The notes below the pieces were generated by a model that was given only the letters and a program-made list of their open reading frames with translations, was not told the DNA's origin and searched no databases. 64,000 bases of DNA from CAVSRC01 sp963782045 (GTDB taxonomy: Bacteria; Pseudomonadota; Alphaproteobacteria; Rhizobiales; Kaistiaceae): assembly GCA_963782045.1 (NCBI GenBank), contig CAWAIR010000006.1:372001-436000 (forward strand). The letters run 5' to 3'. Below are positions 25,355 through 33,338 of this stretch, one piece after another. Both the position numbers and the translations under genes were made by a program. How positions within the stretch are numbered: the stretch's first letter is position 1; each line of letters opens with the position of its first letter.

Positions 25355-27931
25355 TCAGCGGTAGCGCGCGTCCTCGCCTTCCGGCACCAGGATTTCGCGT
25401 TTGCCGGCATGGTTGGCGGCGCTGATGACGCCTTCCTGTTCCATGCGCTCGATGAGCGAGGCGGCGCGGTTATAGCCGATCGACAGGCGCCGCTGGACGT
25501 AGCTGGTCGAGACCTTGCGGTCGCGCAGCACGATGGCCACGGCGCGATCGTAGAGGTCGTTCGATTCCTCGTCGCCGCCGGCCATGCCAGCCATGCCGCC
25601 GCCGTCGTCGCCCTCGTCCATGGTCACGGCATGGAGATATTCGGGTTCCCCCTGCGCCTTGAGGTGGGCGACCACCTCCTCGACCTCCTGGTCGCTGACG
25701 AAGGGGCCGTGGACGCGCTGGATGCGGCCGCCGCCGGCCATATAGAGCATGTCGCCCTGGCCGAGGAGTTGCTCGGCGCCCTGCTCGTTGAGGATGGTGC
25801 GGCTGTCGATCTTGGAGGTGACCTGGAATGAGATGCGGGTGGGGAAGTTGGCCTTGATGGTGCCGGTGATGACGTCGACCGACGGGCGCTGGGTGGCCAT
25901 GATGACGTGAATGCCGGCGGCGCGGGCCATCTGGGCGAGGCGCTGCACAGTGCCCTCGATGTCCTTGCCGGCGACCATCATCAGGTCGGCCATCTCGTCG
26001 ATGACCACGACGATGAACGGCATCGGATCGAGCGACAGCTCCTCCTGCTCGTAGATCGCCTCGCCGGTGTCGGGGTCGAAGCCGGTCTGCACGGTGCGGG
26101 TGAGGGTCTCGCGCTTGGTCTTCGCCTGCGCCAGGCGCACGTTGAAGCCGTCGATGTTGCGCACGCCCAGCTTCGACATCTTGCGATAGCGGTCCTCCAT
26201 CTCGCGCACGGTCCATTTGAGCGCGACGACCGCCTGCTTGGGGTCGGTGACGACCGGGGTGAGCAGGTGCGGGATGCCGTCATAGGTCGACAGCTCGAGC
26301 ATCTTCGGATCGATCATGATCATGCGGCACTCGTCCGGCGTCAGCCGGTAGAGCAGCGACAGGATCATGGTGTTGATCGACACCGACTTGCCCGAGCCGG
26401 TGGTGCCGGCGACGAGCAGGTGCGGCATGCGGGCGAGATCGACGATCACCGGCTCGCCGCCGATGGTCTTGCCGAGACAGAGGCCGATGCGCGCCTTGGT
26501 CTGCTCGAAGTCCTGCGAGGCGAGCAGCTCGCGCAGATAGACGGTCTCGCGCTTGGCGTTGGGCAGCTCGATGCCGATGGCGTTCTTGCCGGGGATGACG
26601 GCGACGCGGCAGGAGATGGCGCTCATCGAGCGGGCGATGTCGTCGGCCAGGCCGATGACGCGCGCCGACTTGATGCCGGGCGCCGGCTCCAACTCGTAAA
26701 GGGTGACCACCGGGCCGGGGCGGACATTGACGATCTCGCCGCGGACGCCGAAATCGTCGAGCACGCCTTCGAGCAGGCGGGCGTTCTGCTCGAGCGCGGC
26801 CTGGCTGACGGTGGTGGCCTTCTTGTCCGCCTTGGGCTGGCTGAGCAAGGCGAGCGGCGGCAGAACGAAGCCGCTCCTGGCGGTCGCCTTGCGGGTCTCG
26901 CGCACCGCCCGCCGGCCGGCCTTGGGCTTGGGTGCCGGCGCCGAGACGCGGCCCAATTCGACCGGCTCGCCGAAATCCTCCTCGATGACCGCCTCGTCCT
27001 CGCCGTTGCCGCCAGTGACCCACTGGTCGTCGTCGAGCCCGCCGAGACGCGGCTCGATCCGGGCGTCGTCGAACGCCCCCGGCGGCCATTCTGCAATCTC
27101 CTCGCGGCGATGGCGGAAGACCATCCGGCGGATCATGCCGAAGAGGCGGAGGATCAGGTGGGCGGCAAGGCCGATGACCAGCGCCAGTCGCGTCGGCCGC
27201 TCGTCCTCTTCCTCCTCGTCGTAGTCCTCCTCCATCATGGCGGCGACATCGTCGTCGTCATCGTAGGATTCTTCGTCGTCGATCTCCGCTGCAGCGGGGA
27301 TGACGCGGGCGACCGCGCGGACGGCGGGAATGTCCTCCTCATCGTCGTCCGCGGCCGCGCCCTGCCAGACGAGCCCGCAGGCGTGGAGCATCAGCGCCAG
27401 CGTGGCGGCGGCGATGACGACTCCGGTGACCAGCGCGCTCAGGCCGGCGGGGGTGGCGCCGATGAAGAAGGCCGGGATCTTCTGCAAGAGGTCGCCGAGG
27501 GCACCGCCGAGGCCGGTCGGCAGCGGCCAGCTCCGCGGCACCGGAAAGGTGGAGAGCGCCAGCGCGGCCATCAACGTGCCAGCGATCCAGGTGGCGGCGT
27601 TCCAGCGCTTGAGCCGGGTGGGGAGGGCGAAGACGGCGCGCCAGGCCCACACCACCGGCGGCAGCAGGAGGAGCGAGGCGGCGAGGCCAAGAAGCTGGGT
27701 CAGGAGGTCGGAGATGATGGCGCCGGGGAAGCCGAGGACGTTGCGGATGGCGTGATCGGTGGCGTGGCTGAGGCTCGGATCGTCGACCGTCCAGGTGGCC
27801 AGGCTGGCCGCCGCCACCGCTGCCAGAGCGAGCACCGCCAGGCCGACCATGGCGCCGACATTGCGGCGCAGGATGTGGCGGATGACGCCGCCGCCGGCTA
27901 CAGGCAGGGAGGTCGATCGGGTGGCACGCAT
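25355..27931 (-). CDS. ftsK: DNA translocase FtsK
   Basis: 858 aa cell-division DNA pump. Four N-terminal membrane segments span about residues 20-190; a long acidic linker with runs of D and E (around ESYDDDDDVAAMMEEDYDEE) follows. The motor domain has Walker A GTTGSGKSVS near residue 509 and Walker B FIVVVIDEMADLM. The gamma domain at the C-terminus, STSYVQRRLSIGYNRAASLIERME, reads KOPS sites. The start ATG 27931 is preceded by AGGAA; a TTG 28 codons upstream lies in leader sequence and is rejected. A CtrA-like box and a hairpin lie upstream. Confidence 0.95.
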   Translation of the reverse strand: MRATRSTSLPVAGGGVIRHILRRNVGAMVGLAVLALAAVAAASLATWTVDDPSLSHATDHAIRNVLGFPGAIISDLLTQLLGLAASLLLLPPVVWAWRAVFALPTRLKRWNAATWIAGTLMAALALSTFPVPRSWPLPTGLGGALGDLLQKIPAFFIGATPAGLSALVTGVVIAAATLALMLHACGLVWQGAAADDDEEDIPAVRAVARVIPAAAEIDDEESYDDDDDVAAMMEEDYDEEEEDERPTRLALVIGLAAHLILRLFGMIRRMVFRHRREEIAEWPPGAFDDARIEPRLGGLDDDQWVTGGNGEDEAVIEEDFGEPVELGRVSAPAPKPKAGRRAVRETRKATARSGFVLPPLALLSQPKADKKATTVSQAALEQNARLLEGVLDDFGVRGEIVNVRPGPVVTLYELEPAPGIKSARVIGLADDIARSMSAISCRVAVIPGKNAIGIELPNAKRETVYLRELLASQDFEQTKARIGLCLGKTIGGEPVIVDLARMPHLLVAGTTGSGKSVSINTMILSLLYRLTPDECRMIMIDPKMLELSTYDGIPHLLTPVVTDPKQAVVALKWTVREMEDRYRKMSKLGVRNIDGFNVRLAQAKTKRETLTRTVQTGFDPDTGEAIYEQEELSLDPMPFIVVVIDEMADLMMVAGKDIEGTVQRLAQMARAAGIHVIMATQRPSVDVITGTIKANFPTRISFQVTSKIDSRTILNEQGAEQLLGQGDMLYMAGGGRIQRVHGPFVSDQEVEEVVAHLKAQGEPEYLHAVTMDEGDDGGGMAGMAGGDEESNDLYDRAVAIVLRDRKVSTSYVQRRLSIGYNRAASLIERMEQEGVISAANHAGKREILVPEGEDARYR

Positions 27932-27996
27932 GGCGGTTCCTGGACGCAAGGGGTACAGGCCGAGCAACTCGGCCAACCGACCGTAACCGTCCTTGG

Positions 27997-28011
27997 TAAA
28001 GCCGCCATTAA
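27997..28011. promoter_or_regulatory. CtrA-box-like site upstream of ftsK
   Basis: TAAA, seven bases, TTAA on the plus strand (TTAA-N7-TTTA read toward ftsK), a 7-of-8 match to the CtrA box, 66 bp before the ftsK ATG. With the similar site at parA it suggests, weakly, cell-cycle control of chromosome segregation genes. Confidence 0.3.
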
Positions 28012-28013
28012 CC

Positions 28014-28055
28014 AAGGCCCCGGCGCGGGGGATACCCGGCCGGGGCCTTGTTTTT
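28014..28055 (+). terminator. Strong hairpin with T-run between ftsK and amtB
   Basis: An 11-bp perfect stem (AAGGCCCCGGC/GCCGGGGCCTT) with a 14-base loop followed on the plus strand by GTTTTTG. It is a textbook terminator for rightward transcription, although no rightward gene ends here; leftward (amtB) transcripts would meet the stem with only GGTTAAT after it. Confidence 0.75.
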
Positions 28056-28118
28056 GCGAGGAGATCAGATCCGCCGGAGCCGTTGGGAGCCGGCTCCGGC
28101 GGGCGGGAGGAGGCGAGA

Positions 28119-29435
28119 CTACTGAACGACCTCGCCGTGCAGATTGATGTCGAGACCTTCGACCTCGACTTCCTTGGTGACGCGCAGGCCGATGACCGCG
28201 TCCACGACCTTCAGGATGATGAAGGTGACCACGCCCGACCACACGATGGTGGCGATGGTGCCCATGAACTGGATCCAGACCTGGGCGGGATTGCCGTCGA
28301 TGAGGCCGGAATGGCCGGCACCGCCGACCGAGGAGACCGCGAAGACGCCGGTGAGGATGGCACCGACGAAGCCGCCGATACCGTGGACGCCGAAGGCATC
28401 GAGCGAGTCGTCGTAGCCGATCTTCTCCTTCAGCCACATCACGGCCCAGGCGCAGATGACGCCGGCGGCGATGCCGATGATGAGCGCGCCGGTGGGATCA
28501 ACCCAGCCGGAAGCCGGCGTGATGGCGACCAGACCGGCAACCGCGCCGGAGATGATGGCCAGGACGCTGGGCTTGCCGCGCACCGCCCACTCGACGAACA
28601 TCCAGGCCAGCGCGGCGGCGGCGGTGGCAACCTGGGTGACCGTCATCGCCATGCCGGCACGGCCGTCGGAGGCGAGCTCGGAACCGGCGTTGAAGCCGAA
28701 CCAGCCGACCCACAGCAGCGAGGCGCCGATGACCGACAGCACGAGGTTGTGCGGGGCCATGTTGTCGGTGCCGAAGCCGACGCGCTTGCCGAGCACCAGC
28801 GCCGCGACCAGACCGGCAACACCGGCGTTGATGTGCACGACCGTGCCGCCGGCGAAGTCGAGGACGCCCAACGTGCCGAGGAAGCCGCCGCCCCACACCC
28901 AGTGGGCGATCGGGCTATAGACGAAGATCGACCACAGGCCCATGAACCACATCATCGCCGAGAACTTCATGCGGTCGGCGAAGGCGCCGGCGATCAGCGC
29001 CGGGGTGATGATGGCGAAGGTCATCTGGAACATCATGAAGACCGACTCGGGGATGGTGCCCGAGACGGCGTCGACGCCCATACCGGCGAGGAAGAAGCGC
29101 GACAGGCCGCCGATATAGGCGTTGACGCCGCCGCCGTCGGTGAAGGCCAGCGAATAGCCGACGACCATCCAGATGACGGTCACCAGACAGGTGATGGCGA
29201 AGCTCTGCATGGCGGTGGCAAGCACGTTCTTCTTGCGCACCATGCCGCCGTAGAACAGCGCCAGACCGGGAATGGTCATGAGCAGGACCAGCGCCGTGGA
29301 GGTGAGCATCCAGGCGGTGTCACCGGCGTTGATGGCGGGCGGCGCCGGTGCGGCGTCCTCGGCCAGCGCCGGCCCAACCGTGGCCAGAAGCGCCAGGGCG
29401 CCAAAGATTGCTGGGTTCTTTATCCGGTGCATCAT
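28119..29435 (-). CDS. amtB: Ammonium transporter AmtB
   Basis: 438 aa trimeric ammonium channel. After a cleavable signal peptide (MMHRIKNPAIFGALALLATVGPALA) come eleven membrane segments. Conserved features include FYGGMVRKKN, the pore phenylalanine/histidine region GGTVVHINAGVAGLVAALVLGKR and the second pore histidine DAFGVHGIGGFVGAILTGV. The start ATG 29435 is preceded by AGGAGAAGCTCG; the open frame continues upstream only by chance. It lies downstream of glnK on the minus strand (125-bp gap), the standard glnK-amtB operon, where GlnK blocks the channel under nitrogen excess. Confidence 0.95.
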   Translation of the reverse strand: MMHRIKNPAIFGALALLATVGPALAEDAAPAPPAINAGDTAWMLTSTALVLLMTIPGLALFYGGMVRKKNVLATAMQSFAITCLVTVIWMVVGYSLAFTDGGGVNAYIGGLSRFFLAGMGVDAVSGTIPESVFMMFQMTFAIITPALIAGAFADRMKFSAMMWFMGLWSIFVYSPIAHWVWGGGFLGTLGVLDFAGGTVVHINAGVAGLVAALVLGKRVGFGTDNMAPHNLVLSVIGASLLWVGWFGFNAGSELASDGRAGMAMTVTQVATAAAALAWMFVEWAVRGKPSVLAIISGAVAGLVAITPASGWVDPTGALIIGIAAGVICAWAVMWLKEKIGYDDSLDAFGVHGIGGFVGAILTGVFAVSSVGGAGHSGLIDGNPAQVWIQFMGTIATIVWSGVVTFIILKVVDAVIGLRVTKEVEVEGLDINLHGEVVQ

Positions 29436-29560
29436 CGAGCTTCTCCTGTCGGATCCTACGATCCGGGACAAATCGGAAAACACGCCAAGCCGGCCTGACC
29501 GGCGGTCCCTGGTTGCGGTAGAAATTGCGGTCATTGCGTCTCTGGCTCCCCCTTGCCGCC

Positions 29561-29899
29561 CTAGAGCGCGTCGGCGTCGGTTTCGCCGGTGCGGATGCGC
29601 ACGACGTGGTCGAGGGCGAAGACGAAGATCTTGCCGTCGCCGATCTGCCCGGTCTTGGCGGCCGACGAGATGGCGTCCACCACCTTGTCGACCTGATCGG
29701 AGGCGACGGCGACCTCGATCTTGAGCTTGGGGAGGAAGCTGACGGCGTATTCGGCGCCCCGGTAGATTTCGGTATGCCCCTTCTGACGGCCATACCCCTT
29801 GACCTCGGTGACGGTGAGGCCCTGGACGCCGACCCCCGTCAGTGCATCGCGCACTTCGTCCAGCTTGAATGGCTTGATGATGGCCATAATGATCTTCAT
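29561..29899 (-). CDS. glnK: Nitrogen regulatory protein PII (GlnK)
   Basis: 112 aa PII trimer subunit sensing 2-oxoglutarate and ATP/ADP. It has the family's opening MKIIMAIIKPFKLDEVRDAL, the T-loop with uridylylation tyrosine Tyr51 (RGAEYAV), and C-terminal GKIFVFALDHVVRIRTGETD. It precedes amtB in one operon, so it is the GlnK-type PII that inhibits AmtB. A sigma-54-like element lies 116 bp upstream. Complete, normal length. Confidence 0.96.
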   Translation of the reverse strand: MKIIMAIIKPFKLDEVRDALTGVGVQGLTVTEVKGYGRQKGHTEIYRGAEYAVSFLPKLKIEVAVASDQVDKVVDAISSAAKTGQIGDGKIFVFALDHVVRIRTGETDADAL

Positions 29900-30014
29900 G
29901 GCGTGGTTCCCGTTTCAGTCCGCGGTCCGCTTCAAACGAACACACGGAGCCCGCGTAAATCGGTTCATGCCGGACGGCTTGGTGCCGCCAATGGCGTTGA
30001 CCGGAGGACATGGA

Positions 30015-30030
30015 ATCAAGCTCTGTGCCA
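30015..30030 (-). promoter_or_regulatory. Possible sigma-54 promoter for glnK-amtB
   Basis: On the minus strand the sequence TGGCACAGAGCTTGAT resembles the -24/-12 consensus (TGGCAC-N5-TTGC). The -24 GG and the distance fit, but the -12 element reads TTGA, not TTGC. It lies 116 bp before glnK. NtrC-controlled sigma-54 promoters are normal for this operon. The mismatch at a critical base keeps confidence low. Confidence 0.35.
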
Positions 30031-30165
30031 ATTGCGGCCTTGCGCTGCAACGTGCTGAATCTGCGGGCACATTCACGCCCGACTAGGAAGAGTTCAAAGC
30101 CTGCCGGCAAGGATTGATTATTTTTTGGGCAATTCTCGGCGGTGGCCCATTTTGCGGGCAACCGC

Positions 30166-31020
30166 TCAGCGCAGGCGGATCAGCCCTTCCTGCGCCACCG
30201 ACGCCACCAGCCGGCCGTCCCTGCTGAACAGGCTGCCGCGGTTGAAACCCCGCCCGCCGGAAGCCGAGGGGCTGTCCTCGGCATAGAGCAGCCAGTCGTC
30301 GGCGCGGAAGGGGCGGTGGAACCACATGGCGTGGTCGAGGCTGGCCGCCTGCAGGTCCGGGTCGAACACCATGCGGCCGTGCGGATAAAGCGAGGTATCG
30401 AGCAGCGTCATGTCCGAGGCATAGGCCAGCACGCAGCGGTGGATCTCGGGGTCGTCGGGCAGCCGGCCCGTGGTCCGGATCCAGATGAACTGGGCGGGCC
30501 CGAGCGCCTCGCGGCCGGTGAAGTGGCGGAGATCGACGGGGCGGAGCTCAATCGGCCGCTCGCGCTCCCAGTAGCGGCGGACCTGTTCCGGCGCGCCTGC
30601 CAGATAGAGCCGGGAAATGTCGCTTTCGGCGGGGAGATCCTCCGGCTGCGGCACTTGAGGCATGCCGATCTGGTGCTCGAGCCCGGTCTCCTCGATCTGG
30701 AAGGACACTTCCTGGGAGAAGATCGCCTGGCCGTGCTGGATGGCGGTCACCCGCCGCGTGGCGAAGCTCCTGCCGTCGCGCAGGCGCTCGACCTCGTAGA
30801 GGATGGGCACCTTGGGGTCGCCGGGCCGCATGAAATAGGCGTGCAGCGAATGAGCCGTCCGCCCCTCGACCGTGCGGGCGGCGGCGACCAGCGCCTGGCC
30901 GATGACCTGGCCGCCGAAGACGCGCTGCCAGCCGATGTCCGGGCTCCGGCCGCGGAAGAGATTGTGTTCCAGCGGCTCGAGGTCGAGTATGGAGAGCAGG
31001 ATGTCGATGGCGTTGGGCAT
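30166..31020 (-). CDS. tesB: Acyl-CoA thioesterase II (TesB)
   Basis: 284 aa double hot-dog thioesterase that hydrolyses acyl-CoA to free acid and CoA. The N-terminal hot-dog contains IGWQRVFGGQVIGQALVAAARTV and the second has LAYASDMTLLDTSLYPHG, with the catalytic aspartate in ASDMTLL, followed by DHAMWFHRPFRADDWLLY. It lies upstream of glnK on the same strand, 266 bp away, and is probably an independent transcript. Length is normal. Physiological substrate not shown. Confidence 0.93.
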   Translation of the reverse strand: MPNAIDILLSILDLEPLEHNLFRGRSPDIGWQRVFGGQVIGQALVAAARTVEGRTAHSLHAYFMRPGDPKVPILYEVERLRDGRSFATRRVTAIQHGQAIFSQEVSFQIEETGLEHQIGMPQVPQPEDLPAESDISRLYLAGAPEQVRRYWERERPIELRPVDLRHFTGREALGPAQFIWIRTTGRLPDDPEIHRCVLAYASDMTLLDTSLYPHGRMVFDPDLQAASLDHAMWFHRPFRADDWLLYAEDSPSASGGRGFNRGSLFSRDGRLVASVAQEGLIRLR

Positions 31021-31144
31021 GGAGACCGCCTGGCCGTTGGCCGCCGGGGCGGCAGGGTTCCTATCGACCAGCGCGGGAAAGACGTGTCAAGCACGGGACG
31101 GTCATGGCGGCAGAGCATGAAGGCACGGGGAACACGCGGACGAC

Positions 31145-32359
31145 GTGCTGATCGCCGGCGGCGGGCAGGTCGGCCTGGCGCTGGCGCTGGCACTGAAGCG
31201 CTCCGCCCCGGACATGGCCGTCACCCTGGTCGATGCGGCGCCGCCGGGCGCCGGGCGCGCCGGCCGCGCCTCGACGATCACCGCTGGCGGCCGCAAGATG
31301 CTGGAGCGGCTCGGCGTGTGGCAGGCGGTCGCAGACGCGGCGCAGCCGGTCAACGAGATGGTGATCACCGACAGCCGCACGCGCGACGCGGCGCGGCCGG
31401 TCTTCCTGACCTTCGCCATGGCCGGAGCGGACGGCGTGGCATCGGCCCACGTGGTGCCGGACGGTCTGGTGGTCGAAGCGCTCGCCGCGGCAGCGGCCGC
31501 CGCCGGCGTCAGGCTCGTATCGGAGGACGCGATCAGGGATTTCGCCGTCGGGCCGGCAAGGGTGACGGCCGAGACGCGCCAGGGCCGGCATCTTGCGGCG
31601 CGGCTGCTGGTCGCCGCCGACGGCGCCCGCTCGCGGCTGCGCGCCTTCGCCGGCATCACCACGGTCGGCTGGTCCTACGGCCAGTCGGGGATCGTCGCCA
31701 CGGTCGAGCACGAGCGCGACCACGGTGGCCGCGCCGAGGAGCATTTTCTGCCCGGTGGGCCATTCGCCATCCTGCCGCTCAGATCGCCCGATGGCGGCGG
31801 CCGCCGGGCGTCGCTGGTGTGGACCGAACCGACGGACGTGGCCGAACGGCTGGTGAAGGGCGATGCGCTCGCCTTCGCGGTCGAGCTCGAGCGCCGCTTC
31901 GGCCACCGCCTCGGTGCCATGCACGCGATCGACCGGCCGCAGGCCTTTCCGCTCGGCCTGACGATCGCGCGATCGTTCGTGCAGCCGCGCCTCGCCCTCA
32001 TCGGCGACGCCGCGCACCGGGTCCATCCCATCGCGGGCCAGGGCCTCAATCTCGGCTATCGCGACGTGGCGGCGCTGGCCGAGACGCTGGTCGAGGCGCA
32101 TCGCCTCGGCCTCGATATCGGCGCGCAAACAGTGCTCGAGCGCTACCAGAGCTGGCGGCGTTTCGACACGGTCGAGATGGGGCTGGTGACCGACGTGCTC
32201 AACCGGCTCTTCTCCAACGACAATCCGGCGCTGCGCATTCTCCGCGACGTCGGCCTGGGGCTGGTCGACCGGCTGCCCAACCTCAAGGGCTGGTTCGTGA
32301 ACGAGGCCGCGGGCGCCGCCTACGGAGCGCCGAAGCTGCTCACCGGCGAGGCGATCTAG
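31145..32359 (+). CDS. UbiH/UbiF/VisC-type FAD monooxygenase (start probably frameshifted)
   Basis: 404 aa flavin hydroxylase of the ubiquinone-biosynthesis family. The FAD Rossmann motif VLIAGGGQVGLALALAL is at the very N-terminus, then LVAADGARSRLRAFAGI and the second FAD motif LALIGDAAHRVHPIAGQGLNLGYRDVAAL. The frame is closed just upstream of GTG 31145, but the family normally has a few residues before the motif (DDVLIAGGG is encoded in this frame right after a stop). One missing G near 31138 would join an ATG at 31104 to this frame. It ends in one arm of the inverted repeat at 32356. Confidence 0.83.
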   Translation: MLIAGGGQVGLALALALKRSAPDMAVTLVDAAPPGAGRAGRASTITAGGRKMLERLGVWQAVADAAQPVNEMVITDSRTRDAARPVFLTFAMAGADGVASAHVVPDGLVVEALAAAAAAAGVRLVSEDAIRDFAVGPARVTAETRQGRHLAARLLVAADGARSRLRAFAGITTVGWSYGQSGIVATVEHERDHGGRAEEHFLPGGPFAILPLRSPDGGGRRASLVWTEPTDVAERLVKGDALAFAVELERRFGHRLGAMHAIDRPQAFPLGLTIARSFVQPRLALIGDAAHRVHPIAGQGLNLGYRDVAALAETLVEAHRLGLDIGAQTVLERYQSWRRFDTVEMGLVTDVLNRLFSNDNPALRILRDVGLGLVDRLPNLKGWFVNEAAGAAYGAPKLLTGEAI

Positions 32360-32549
32360 AGCCTTTCATAGCCAGATGGAACCATTCCGACGGGGCGAGC
32401 GCTCGTCCCTCCGGGTTTCCGACCGGCAGGCGCCCGACGCCGATCCCGGCTCGATCGATGCCCCACATCGCCCTTCGCCGGTCTCGACGCCGGATCGCTC
32501 CGCCGGTCGAGAAACGGAATTGGCTCTATCTGGCTATGAAAGGCTCTAG
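32356..32549. repeat. Inverted-repeat element between convergent genes
   Basis: A perfect 22-bp inverted repeat (arms 32356-32377 and 32528-32549, starting CTAGAGCCTTTCATAGCC) brackets 150 bases. The left arm supplies the TAG stop of the UbiH-type gene and the right arm that of the MarR gene. The inner part is GC-rich and has partial self-complementarity. It looks like a small palindromic interspersed element of the kind common in Hyphomicrobiales, or an unusually long bidirectional terminator. No transposase. Confidence 0.7.
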
Positions 32550-33061
32550 CGCCGTTGCTTCCTGGACGATGGCTTGGCGGCGAGCTTCTCGATCTCGCTG
32601 CGGATGAGGTCGCGGGCGCGAGTGAAGTAGTCGATGAGCAGCACGATCTCGGCGTCGCTGTAGCTGGTGGCGAGCGCATCGGCCGCCTTGCCGAAGGAAT
32701 CGTAATAGGCGCCGCCCTGCTTGAGGGCCTTGGGCAGGATGCTGACATAGACCTTGCGGCGGTCGCCGGGATCGCGCTCGCGGCGGGCGAAGCCGGCCTT
32801 CTCGAGACGGTCAACGACGCCGGTGATGGCGCCCGTGGTCAGGCCCGATTCCCTGGCCAGTTCGCCGGCGGTGACGCGCCCCCTGAGCGCGATGATGTCG
32901 ATGCATTCGAGGTCGCTGTGGCTGACGCCGAGATGGCGGGCGACGGTCTCGGCGAACAGCGTGCCGAGGGCGCTCGACTGGCGCGCGGCGCGGTTCAGCG
33001 CCCGCAACCAGCTCGGCGTGGCGCGCGCGCGCTCTTGACTCTCGGTCTCGCTCTTCGCCAT
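32546..33061 (-). CDS. MarR-family transcriptional regulator
   Basis: 171 aa winged-helix regulator. The core runs LGVSHSDLECIDIIALRGRVTAGELARESGLTTGAITGVVDRLEKAGFARRERDPGDRRKVYVSI, with the MarR recognition helix and RDPGDRRK wing. An imperfect-length palindrome TCTTAG-TGG-CTAAGA lies just before its start, so it probably represses itself. A small gene diverges from it. Stop codon provided by the inverted-repeat element. No ligand can be inferred. Confidence 0.9.
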   Translation of the reverse strand: MAKSETESQERARATPSWLRALNRAARQSSALGTLFAETVARHLGVSHSDLECIDIIALRGRVTAGELARESGLTTGAITGVVDRLEKAGFARRERDPGDRRKVYVSILPKALKQGGAYYDSFGKAADALATSYSDAEIVLLIDYFTRARDLIRSEIEKLAAKPSSRKQRR

Positions 33062-33064
33062 TTA

Positions 33065-33079
33065 TCTTAGTGGCTAAGA
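33065..33079. promoter_or_regulatory. Palindromic operator before MarR gene
   Basis: TCTTAGTGGCTAAGA, a perfect 6-bp inverted repeat with a 3-bp centre, begins 4 bases before the MarR ATG. The TTAG-CTAA half-sites resemble those bound by many MarR proteins, so it is likely an autoregulatory operator that also faces the divergent small gene. Confidence 0.55.
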
Positions 33080-33171
33080 GATCGTGTAGTGAGATATTCA
33101 TCGAATTGGAGATAACTGGCCCGTCACCGGCCGTCAATGGTCGGCGGCGTCGCAGGGGAGCGAAAAGCGAG

Positions 33172-33327
33172 ATGGCAATGAACAGCGAGCACAATCAGGA
33201 AGAGTGGAAATACGCCAGCAAGGCGATGGCCTGGTACGGTTGGGGGTCGCCTGTCGGCCTCGGCCTGTTCCTCGTGTGCCTGGCGGCGGTCGCCGTGCTG
33301 GTGCGCGTCGCGCTCCTCGGCGGGTGA
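33172..33327 (+). CDS. Small single-span membrane protein
   Basis: 51 aa (ATG 33172; a second ATG two codons later). A hydrophilic N-terminus (NSEHNQEEWKYASK) precedes one hydrophobic segment (PVGLGLFLVCLAAVAVLVRVALL). The shape resembles the tiny subunit IV proteins of alphaproteobacterial cytochrome oxidases, but no diagnostic residue proves that. Unrecognised. It lies divergent to MarR and 11 bp ahead of a methyltransferase, probably in the same operon. Confidence 0.55.
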   Translation: MAMNSEHNQEEWKYASKAMAWYGWGSPVGLGLFLVCLAAVAVLVRVALLGG

Positions 33328-33338
33328 GGGCGGCCGCC

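Noticed and set aside
27932..28015. 28-codon N-terminal extension of FtsK starting TTG
   Set aside because: Lies over the terminator stem and CtrA-like site, has no ribosome-binding site, and family start MRATRSTS fits better.
25907..28147. 746-codon plus-strand frame opposite ftsK
   Set aside because: Antisense shadow of ftsK; no family signature.
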